Source of the DNA: Lentisphaeria bacterium
GTDB lineage: Bacteria > Verrucomicrobiota > Lentisphaeria > Victivallales > Victivallaceae
Assembly: GCA_022768375.1 (NCBI GenBank)
Contig: JALEMG010000031.1
Location: 1-40,095 of the forward strand
Length of the DNA: 40,095 nt
Reading direction: 5' to 3'
The stretch's first letter is position 1; each line of letters begins with the position of its first letter. Position numbers and translations under genes: made by a program. Under the pieces are notes generated by a model. It was not told the DNA's origin. It saw only the letters and a program-made list of their open reading frames with translations, and made no database searches. Below, piece by piece: positions 21,513-28,641 of the stretch.

Positions 21513-22964
21513 ATGTTCCAACGTTTGCTTTTCCTGATCATACTGCTGGGAGGATTTGTGATGCATGCGGGCGATGTGCCGGAAAAAACCGTCATCCTGT
21601 CTCCGGACCGGCCGTCCGGAACGACTTTGCCTTTCACCGGTCGGATCGACCGGCTTCCTCCCGGATGCGCGGGGGTGCGGGTGGAGGCGCGGCTCTCCGG
21701 CCCGGCGCAGTCGGACCAGACCGGGGAAGTGGTCCTGCAACTCCATCTGTCCCAGCGAAGCGTCCCGGAGACCTCCGGCGAAGCGGAAGGCATTCACAGC
21801 GCGCCGGTGCGTCTGCCGGCGGGCGGGGGCCGGCATCTGCTGGAATCCTTCGCTCCGGTCGATCCGGCGCTGCCCCTGTTTCTGAAACTCGAACGCCGCG
21901 CCGACGATCCGGCGGATACCGCGAAGGCCCCGGCCCGTCTCGACGCGCTTCTCGTGACGCCGCTCCCCGCGCCCGCGCCGACATGGACGGTGGCGGACGG
22001 TCCGGGGTACAATTCGTGGCCGGTCATTCAGACGCTGGGCGACAAACTGGTCTGCGTCTACAGCCGGGGGAAACGCCATCTGGTGGAGGAGGTCAACCGG
22101 GGAGTCTGCGCCCGGATCTCCGCCGACGGCGGCAGAAGTTGGAGCGAGGAGATCCTCGTCCATAACACGCCCGACTGCGGCGACGTCACCATCGGCAAGG
22201 GCTCGGATGCCGACGGGGGGCTGCTTGTCTGGGTCCGCTGCGTGGGCGAGGGCAAGTGGTATCATGAACTATACCACTGCGCCGACGGGCGGAACTTCAC
22301 CCGGATCGCCGTGCCGGAACTGGATCCGATGCCCATGCAGATCACCGATATTTTCGCCGTTCCGGGCCGGGGACTGATGGCGCTCTGGTTCTCCGGACGG
22401 TATCACGACACGCCCGACCACGCGTGGGGAACGCTGGTCAGCGCCGACAACGGGCGGACGTGGAAACAGCACACCGTCGAGGCGAATCTGGGCAAATTCT
22501 CATGGCCGACCGAACCGTCGGCAGTATATCTGGGCGACGGAAAAATTCTGGCGATCGCCCGCAGCGAGGATTGCGGAGGAACGACGGAAAACGCTCAATT
22601 TCAACTGGAATCGTCGGATTACGGGGCCACGTGGACCAAGCGCCGCACCAATATTACCGACGTTTACGCCTCCACGCCGAGTTTGATTCTCGACCCGGAA
22701 TCCGGACTGCTGCACTGTTACTATTTTCAGCGGGGACGCGGATTGCTCCAGCGGCGCACGGTCCGGCCCGAAAAGATTCTGGGCCGTCCGCTGCACTGGC
22801 CGGAACCGGAAACGATCGCTCTGGGCAGCGCCGATTTCCACCACGCCGGAAACGTCAACGCCGTCGCCGCCGGGCGACGGCATTTCGCGGCTTTTTACAC
22901 CGGTCACGAGACCGCAACATCCGTCGTCGTGGCGGTCGTTGCGGTCAGGAAAGACGAAAAATAA
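21513..22964 (+). CDS. Secreted sialidase-like BNR/Asp-box protein
   Basis: A 483-residue protein with a hydrophobic signal peptide (MFQRLLFLIILLGGFVMHAG). Residues ~165-480 look like a six-bladed sialidase propeller with Asp boxes at SADGGRSW (203-210), SADNGRTW (310-317) and SSDYGATW (367-374), plus a degenerate one near 256. Further landmarks of exo-sialidases and relatives are VCVYSRGK, WPTEPSAV (possible catalytic glutamate E334 or nearby) and STPSLIL. The first ~140 residues after the signal form a beta-sandwich-like domain. It would release terminal sialic acids from glycoconjugates outside the cell. Not every Asp-box protein is a sialidase, so the activity is probable, not proven. GGAG precedes the ATG. 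The gene sits alone between two outward-facing copies of a promoter cassette. Confidence 0.82.
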   Translation: MFQRLLFLIILLGGFVMHAGDVPEKTVILSPDRPSGTTLPFTGRIDRLPPGCAGVRVEARLSGPAQSDQTGEVVLQLHLSQRSVPETSGEAEGIHSAPVRLPAGGGRHLLESFAPVDPALPLFLKLERRADDPADTAKAPARLDALLVTPLPAPAPTWTVADGPGYNSWPVIQTLGDKLVCVYSRGKRHLVEEVNRGVCARISADGGRSWSEEILVHNTPDCGDVTIGKGSDADGGLLVWVRCVGEGKWYHELYHCADGRNFTRIAVPELDPMPMQITDIFAVPGRGLMALWFSGRYHDTPDHAWGTLVSADNGRTWKQHTVEANLGKFSWPTEPSAVYLGDGKILAIARSEDCGGTTENAQFQLESSDYGATWTKRRTNITDVYASTPSLILDPESGLLHCYYFQRGRGLLQRRTVRPEKILGRPLHWPEPETIALGSADFHHAGNVNAVAAGRRHFAAFYTGHETATSVVVAVVAVRKDEK

Positions 22965-23042
22965 ATATTTTCACCCATTTTCGCCCGCAAAAAACTGCCG
23001 TTTTTCCTCTTTTTCCGTTATTGACAATCACTTATCTGAATG

Positions 23043-23083
23043 CCGGTTCGGACGGCCCGTTTTTTCCGGGCGTTCCGATCCGG
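23043..23083 (+). terminator. Long imperfect hairpin with T-rich loop after the sialidase gene
   Basis: About 14 base pairs with three mismatched positions close a loop containing TTTTTT. The arms run 23043-23059 and 23067-23083. Just downstream, TCGGA/TCCGA followed by CTTTTTT (23091-23112) forms a short terminator-like hairpin. Together they probably end the sialidase transcript and insulate the next promoter. Confidence 0.45.
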
Positions 23084-23089
23084 CCTTTC

Positions 23090-23249
23090 TTCGGAAAAAA
23101 ATCCGACTTTTTTGCCCGGACCGCTTGACATCCGAATATGCCCGGGCTATCATAGTTCACAGAAACCAGGGGGCGGAACGCGAAATTCCCGGTGGTAAGG
23201 TCACCGCGGACGCCGCGTCCGGGACCGGCCCGGGAGCGGGCCGCGGATC
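23090..23249 (+). repeat. Promoter-leader cassette, copy B (drives the 1190-residue-protein operon)
   Basis: This is the second copy of the segment at 20955-21112, in the opposite orientation. The leader part has two hairpins that keep their pairing between copies. GGACG-CCG-CGTCC (23208-23220) differs by a C-to-T change that gives a G-U pair in copy A. CGGCCCG-GGAG-CGGGCCG (23226-23243) differs only in its loop. The 348-base gap 22965-23312 holds this element and the preceding hairpins; I see no gene in it. Confidence 0.85.
23125..23153 (+). promoter_or_regulatory. Promoter of the 1190-residue-protein operon
   Basis: Consensus TTGACA (23125-23130), 17 bases, TATCAT (23148-23153), with GCCCGGGC in the spacer. 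An A/T-rich block about 15-35 bases upstream of the -35 could act as an UP element. The transcript start would be near 23160, giving a ~150-base leader before the ATG at 23313. Confidence 0.7.
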
Positions 23250-23312
23250 ATGGGCGGAGTAATAGGATTTTTCCGGAACGGAACCGGAACGTTAACAAAG
23301 AAAGGGTGAGAG

Positions 23313-26300
23313 ATGAAAAAAGTTCTACTGTTCACGCTGAGTTTTCTCGCGCTCGCACTGAGTGCGGAAAACCTGCTCAACGCGCCGAATTTCAGCGACC
23401 GCTTCGGCGGCTTCGGCCCATGGCGGACAAAAGGCGAAAACGCGCTGACCCGGCTGAAAGGTCAGGGGCCGGACGGTGCCGACGCCGTCGCCGTCGATCT
23501 CGCAAAAACCAAATCTCTGCAACAGGGAGGACTGAGACTGGTCGCGGGAGAACGATACCTCATCGGCGGCATGGTCCGGACCAAGGGGTTCTCCGTCAGC
23601 GGAAGATCCGTCCCGACGTTCTACATCATCAACCGGAACTGGGAAAAGGAGGCCAAGGCTCCGGCGATCCCCGCCGACACCAACGGCCAGTGGGTCAAAG
23701 TCGAGCGTGAAGTGCAGGCGCCGGCCAGCAAGGACGGCCTCTACTCTTTCCTCCTCTACTGCGACGGCGGCGCCGGAGAACTGGCGCTGGCGGAAGCATA
23801 CGTCATCCCCGTCTCCGACAAGGCAAAACAGGAATCCTCCCGGGCACCGCAGTGGGATACCGACAATCTGCTGCTGAACGCGGATTTCGTCTCCAAGGAC
23901 CTCGGTCCGTGGCGGGCCGCCGGCGGCGCCGGAGTGGACATACTTGAGGGTCAGGGCATCGGAGAAGTGAACGCGCTGAGACTGGACTTTGCCGGATGCA
24001 GACAGTTCCGTCAGACCAATCTGGAACTCGTCGCCGGGGAACGTTATCTCATCGGCGGCTGGGTCCGCACCTCCAACTTCGTCTCCGGCAAGAACGCCGC
24101 TGCGTTCATCGTCTACAACACCAACTGGGAAAAGGACGTCAAGACCGCCAAGTTCCCCGCCGACACCAAAGGCAAGTGGGTGCGGATCGAGCGGGAGGTG
24201 GTGATGCCGCCAAGCAAGGACGGCAATTATGTTTTCACCATATACGGTGACGGCGCCGCCGGAAATTTTGAAGTCTGCAACCCCTACTTGGTCCCCCTCT
24301 CGAAGGAGGCAAAAAAAAAATCGCGCTCCCCGCGGGAATTCAAAAATCTGATCCGCAACGCTGAATTCATCGGCGACGACAGTCATCTGGATTTCTGGGA
24401 CAGTTACCTCTCCCGGTTCCCCGGCGCGGTGAAACTGCTGCCGGGGGCCGGACCCGACGGCCGGAACGCGATCAAAATCGACATGACCCGGTGCGTCAAT
24501 TTCAGCCAGGCCGGCTTCAAACTGGTGCAGGGAGAGAAGTACCGGGTGGGCGTCTGGATGCGGACCCGCGATTTCGTGGCGAAAAGCAGTCAGGTCGTCA
24601 TCTCCAACCACCTGTGGACCATCGGAGTGGGCACCGGGAACTTCCCCCGGGACACCAACGGCCGCTGGGTCCGCTGGGAGAGAGACGTCACCGCGCAGGA
24701 GAGTAAATCCGGCAAGTACGGCTTCAACATCTACGCGGGGAAGTGCAGCGGAGAGATCGAACTCTGCTATCCCTATCTGATCCCGCTCAGTGAAAAGGCG
24801 GCGGCGGGCGCTTCCGCCGAACCGCTGTGGCAGGAGAATCTGCCCCTGATCGTCCCCTTCCAGCCGATCCTCACCAAAATTTCGCCCGACACCGGGGAAT
24901 TCGAGTGCTGTGTGGTCTATCCCGCCGGAGGACCTTTCACCGACTACGTGTGCCGGTGCAGTTACGCCGGGACGGACGGCAAGTTCGGCGAACCGAAATC
25001 CTTCCCGTTCGACAAGGACGGCCTGAGCAAAGTCGCCATGGGGCCGCTGCCGGAGGGCCCGGGCAAATTCCGTCTGGAGATGGTCCGTAAGAGCGACGGC
25101 AAGGTCATTCTGACGAGCGACTGGTCCATGAACGCGGTCCGCAAGATCCCGATGAGCGGCAAACGGCTCAACAACTTCGTGGTGGAGATTTTCCGCGGAC
25201 CGCTGGAGAATAAGGAGTACACCTTCACCGCGTGGGAGGACGGCTGGTACCGGATCGGCTTCTCCGAACCCCAGCGCAATGCGACGGCCAAACTGGACGG
25301 CGCCGCCGAACCGGTGGTGAGTTTCGCCGAGGATGAGATTTCCGAGACGATGCGCTTCCTCAAGCGCGGCACGCACACCGTCAAGGTGGAGAATGCCGTC
25401 CCCGGCGCGGAACTGATCATCGCCAAGGTCCCGCAACTGCCGGTTTTCGCGTACACGCTCGACGAGCGGAACTACTACGACGGCAACAAGGACGGCAAGA
25501 TCGTCGTCACCGGGTTCCGGGTCGACGGCAACTTCGCCCGCAAGTACCTGTGGCACGCCTTCAACACCTACTTCTTCAACAACGTCTGGAGACCGAAAAC
25601 CGAACTGCAGAAGTGGACCGACGCCGAACTCAAACGCCGCGGCTTCGACATGCAGGCCTGCGACGGTCTGCCCATCGCCGTCTGGAGCGATTACAAGGCC
25701 ATGATCGAGAACGTGAAGAACAACGAGGCGTGGGAAACGACCGAGGGACGCATCCTCGACGAGACCCTGCCGTCGGCGGCCGCGCCGATCCAGGTGGCCA
25801 TGATCCGAATGGCGCACGCGATGCAGGACAGTGAAAAACGCATCCACGTCTGGGAAGACGTGCAGTACATGCCGTACTTCGACTGGCCCACCATCCACCG
25901 GCCGCTGATCGGAGCCTTCTCCAACGCCTCCAAAGGCCGAGGCAAACTGATGCTGGAGACCTACATCCTCTCCACGCCCGACGCCCAGAGCATGGAGGAG
26001 TACTTCGCCAAATTCGTCAAGCAGATGACGGTGGTGAAACAGTACATCAAGGACCCGCAGGAGCGGTTCATGTACTTCATCGGCAACTATCAGACCGCGG
26101 GGGTCTGGTGCGCCAACCGCTACCCGCAGACCGACATGAAGTACTTCTACGACCGGTACATGCAACTGATCGCCACCGACCCGGAATGCGTGGGGCTGGC
26201 CGGATTCGGCTGTTACAGCATCGCGTCCGGCGACGAGGAGATGCAACGCTGGATCTGCAAACTTTTCCGCCACTACTGCATTGAGGGAAAGACCGATCTG

Positions 26301-26885
26301 GTCTCCGATCAGTATGGTTTCAAACTCAATCCGGGATTCATCTCCGGCAATCTGGAGTTCGAGAACGGCTTCGACGGCTGGGACAGCCGTCCGGCGGAGG
26401 AAAATTCCATCGTGCCGCACCGAATCGCGGGGTACGCCCAGAAATACCAGTGCCGCCGGATGAACGGGCTGCCGGGCGGCGACACCTGCGCGCTCTTTAC
26501 CCGCAGCGCCAAAGGTCCCAACAAACTCTCCCGCCGGATCACCGGGCTCACTCCGGGCAAGACCTACAATCTGCTCTACATGACCGCGGACCCGGCCGAC
26601 ATCGAGGGCAAGTCCTTCGAGCGGGACAAGAAAATCGTTTTCGACGCGACATTCGACGGCGCGACGACGGTGCCCGAGTGGAGTTACGACCGGCGGGCCG
26701 GCGGGAAGCAGTTCCAGAACAATCCGGTCGAGATCCAGACCCGGAAGATCGTCTTCCGCGCCGACAAACCGGAAGTGACCGTGACGTTTTCGGACTGGCT
26801 CAGCGACACCGAACCGGGCGGGCCCATCGGCGGACGTCGGCTGCTGAACTTCGTCAGCGTCACGCCCCATTTTGAGCGGGAATGA
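23313..26885 (+). CDS. Large secreted protein with three tandem carbohydrate-binding-like modules
   Basis: A 1190-residue protein with a signal peptide (MKKVLLFTLSFLALALSA, then EN). Residues ~19-172, ~183-335 and ~344-497 are three copies of one ~150-residue module resembling CBM4/9-type jelly rolls. Each has NLLNAPNF-like starts, GERYLIGGWVRT, NxNWEK, PADTNGxWVxxEREV and a closing xAYxIPLS. A fibronectin-like region and a central domain (~650-1010; YDGNKDGKIVVTG, HVWEDVQYMPYFDWP, MYFIGNYQ) follow, possibly a TIM-barrel hydrolase, though I cannot name its family. The last ~170 residues form another jelly-roll module (GNLEFENGFDGWDSRP). AAAGGGTGAG precedes the ATG. It is the first gene of an operon with the next two; codon use matches its neighbours. 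It probably binds and processes polysaccharide outside the cell. Confidence 0.87.
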   Translation: MKKVLLFTLSFLALALSAENLLNAPNFSDRFGGFGPWRTKGENALTRLKGQGPDGADAVAVDLAKTKSLQQGGLRLVAGERYLIGGMVRTKGFSVSGRSVPTFYIINRNWEKEAKAPAIPADTNGQWVKVEREVQAPASKDGLYSFLLYCDGGAGELALAEAYVIPVSDKAKQESSRAPQWDTDNLLLNADFVSKDLGPWRAAGGAGVDILEGQGIGEVNALRLDFAGCRQFRQTNLELVAGERYLIGGWVRTSNFVSGKNAAAFIVYNTNWEKDVKTAKFPADTKGKWVRIEREVVMPPSKDGNYVFTIYGDGAAGNFEVCNPYLVPLSKEAKKKSRSPREFKNLIRNAEFIGDDSHLDFWDSYLSRFPGAVKLLPGAGPDGRNAIKIDMTRCVNFSQAGFKLVQGEKYRVGVWMRTRDFVAKSSQVVISNHLWTIGVGTGNFPRDTNGRWVRWERDVTAQESKSGKYGFNIYAGKCSGEIELCYPYLIPLSEKAAAGASAEPLWQENLPLIVPFQPILTKISPDTGEFECCVVYPAGGPFTDYVCRCSYAGTDGKFGEPKSFPFDKDGLSKVAMGPLPEGPGKFRLEMVRKSDGKVILTSDWSMNAVRKIPMSGKRLNNFVVEIFRGPLENKEYTFTAWEDGWYRIGFSEPQRNATAKLDGAAEPVVSFAEDEISETMRFLKRGTHTVKVENAVPGAELIIAKVPQLPVFAYTLDERNYYDGNKDGKIVVTGFRVDGNFARKYLWHAFNTYFFNNVWRPKTELQKWTDAELKRRGFDMQACDGLPIAVWSDYKAMIENVKNNEAWETTEGRILDETLPSAAAPIQVAMIRMAHAMQDSEKRIHVWEDVQYMPYFDWPTIHRPLIGAFSNASKGRGKLMLETYILSTPDAQSMEEYFAKFVKQMTVVKQYIKDPQERFMYFIGNYQTAGVWCANRYPQTDMKYFYDRYMQLIATDPECVGLAGFGCYSIASGDEEMQRWICKLFRHYCIEGKTDLVSDQYGFKLNPGFISGNLEFENGFDGWDSRPAEENSIVPHRIAGYAQKYQCRRMNGLPGGDTCALFTRSAKGPNKLSRRITGLTPGKTYNLLYMTADPADIEGKSFERDKKIVFDATFDGATTVPEWSYDRRAGGKQFQNNPVEIQTRKIVFRADKPEVTVTFSDWLSDTEPGGPIGGRRLLNFVSVTPHFERE

Positions 26886-26905
26886 CCCGGTCTCGACGTC
26901 CCGTT

Positions 26906-26936
26906 CCGCCCGCGGGCGATGAAGCCGCGCGGGCGG
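26906..26936 (+). other. Strong intergenic hairpin inside the operon
   Basis: CCGCCCGCGGGC pairs with the segment 26924-26936 to form 12 base pairs with a single bulged G and a 6-nt loop (gatgaa). No T run follows, so it is not a classical terminator. It may stabilise the upstream mRNA or lower expression of the downstream genes. Confidence 0.45.
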
Positions 26937-26979
26937 AGTGGGGATGCGGGAGCGTTTGGATTGCGGAGAGATAAGGAAA

Positions 26980-28641
26980 ATGGATGCGGTTTTTGAAGTC
27001 AAAGCGGTAAGTTCGCTGGAGAAAATTTTTGCGCGGCATCGGTGTGACGCCGCACCGATCACCGAATGCCGGGGCGCGGGCGGCGAATTCGCCGCATTCC
27101 AACTGGCGATGAAATCCGATCTCAACTGGTGCGTCCGCATCGAGGCGGAGTCGGAACTCAAACCCTTCATCCGTCTGCGGGAAGTGGGGCTGGTGCCGTG
27201 CGACATCCCGGCCAATGCCAAAGACGACTTCGTGCTGAGTTCGGAGCCGGGGTACTTCCCCGACCCGCTGTGCGAACTGGCCGACGGGGACACCATCCGG
27301 CTCACGCTGGACAACTGGCACGCGGTCTGGGTGACGGTGGCGATCCCGCCGGGATTCCCCGCCGGGAAGTATCCGATCCGGTTTCACTTCTCCATTCCGC
27401 CCATGCCGTGCTTCCCGTGGGAAACGCCGACGCTGGACCGGGATCTGGAAGTGGCGTTTGAAGTGCTCCCCTACGATCTGCCGCCGCAGAAACTTTTGAA
27501 CATCAACTGGTTTCACGCCGACTGCATCATGGAGTTTTATCGGACCGGCGCGTGGACGCCCCGGCACTGGGAACTGCTGGAGCGGTACATGCGCAACATG
27601 TTCGAGCACGGCGGCAATGTTTTGTACACCCCCCTCTGGCCGATCCCGCTGGATGTGGCGGTCGGGCATCGGCGGCCGGACTGCCAGTTGCTGACCGTGA
27701 CGGAGCGGGAGGGGCGATACCGTTTCGACTTCACCCGGCTGGAACAATGGCTGACGCTGGCCCGCGGCATCGGGTTCCGGCATTTCGAGATGACGCATCT
27801 GTTCTCGCAGTGGGGAGTGAAAAGCGCCCCCCGGGTGATCGTCAACGGCGAATCCCGGTTCGGCTGGGAATGCGCGGCCGACGCGCCGGAGTATGCGGCG
27901 TTTCTGCGGGCGCTGCTGCCGGAGTTGACCGCGCTTTTCGACCGGCTCGGCCTGCAGGGCAAAGTGTTCTTTCACATCTCCGACGAGCCGCCGCTCAAAT
28001 TTCTGGGCAACTATCTCCGGGCGGCGGCGCTGGTGCGCCCGCTGCTGGGAGATTACCCCGTCATCGACGCGCTTTCCGACGTGGATTTCTACCGGACCGG
28101 CGCGATCCGGGAACCGATCCCGGCAACGCCCCGATTCGCGGATTTTTCCGCTCTTTCGCTGCCCCGCCGCTGGGTCTACTACTGCGGCGACTACGAGCGG
28201 GGCGTACCCAACCGGCAACTGGGACTGCCGTCCATGCGCAACCGGGTGTTCGGCATTCTTGCCTACGCCGAAAAAATCGACGGATTTCTGCAGTGGGGAT
28301 ACAATTTCTGGTTCAGCCAGAATTCGCTGGACTGGCATCCCGATGTCTGGCGCGACCCGACTTGCGGCCGGGGCTTCAGCGGCGGCGGCGCATTCAACGT
28401 CTATCCCGGACCGGACGGACCGGTGGACTCTCTGCACTACGAGGTGTTCCGCGAGGGACTGCAAGATCTGCGGGTCTGCCAACTGCTGGAATCCCGGATC
28501 GGTCGGGACGGGGTCATGGCGCTGCTGCAAAAGGATTTGGAAAAACCGCTGGCGCTGGACTGCTATCCCCGTTCCGCCGAATGGCTGCTGGCGGTCCGGC
28601 GGAGACTGGACGACGCGCTGGCGCAAAGCGGAGGGAAGTGA
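26980..28641 (+). CDS. DUF4091/GH123-like glycoside hydrolase
   Basis: A 553-residue protein matching the DUF4091 (GH123-like) layout. An N-terminal beta-sandwich of ~165 residues includes DNWHAVWVTVAIPPGFPAGKY. A TIM-barrel follows with FFHISDEPP, where D335-E336 matches the Asp-Glu pair used by GH123 N-acetylgalactosaminidases. GFLQWGYNFW and VYPGPDGPVDSLHYEVFREGLQDLR are hallmark C-terminal motifs. No signal peptide is visible. The start at 26980 (MDAVFEVK) is chosen for GGAGAGATAAGG upstream; an in-frame ATG at 26944 would add 12 residues. It would cleave beta-linked N-acetylgalactosamine or a related sugar; the specificity is inferred. The stop overlaps the next start by one base (TGATG), so the two are translationally coupled. 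Confidence 0.85.
   Translation: MDAVFEVKAVSSLEKIFARHRCDAAPITECRGAGGEFAAFQLAMKSDLNWCVRIEAESELKPFIRLREVGLVPCDIPANAKDDFVLSSEPGYFPDPLCELADGDTIRLTLDNWHAVWVTVAIPPGFPAGKYPIRFHFSIPPMPCFPWETPTLDRDLEVAFEVLPYDLPPQKLLNINWFHADCIMEFYRTGAWTPRHWELLERYMRNMFEHGGNVLYTPLWPIPLDVAVGHRRPDCQLLTVTEREGRYRFDFTRLEQWLTLARGIGFRHFEMTHLFSQWGVKSAPRVIVNGESRFGWECAADAPEYAAFLRALLPELTALFDRLGLQGKVFFHISDEPPLKFLGNYLRAAALVRPLLGDYPVIDALSDVDFYRTGAIREPIPATPRFADFSALSLPRRWVYYCGDYERGVPNRQLGLPSMRNRVFGILAYAEKIDGFLQWGYNFWFSQNSLDWHPDVWRDPTCGRGFSGGGAFNVYPGPDGPVDSLHYEVFREGLQDLRVCQLLESRIGRDGVMALLQKDLEKPLALDCYPRSAEWLLAVRRRLDDALAQSGGK

Noticed and set aside
23325-27314. 1329-codon minus-strand ORF
   Set aside because: It is antisense to the 1190-residue secreted protein and the start of the GH123-like gene, with no recognisable domain.
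27552-28640. Longer start for the CBM9-like protein (1075-codon frame)
   Set aside because: The extra part overlaps the GH123-like gene in another frame. The signal peptide begins at 28641.
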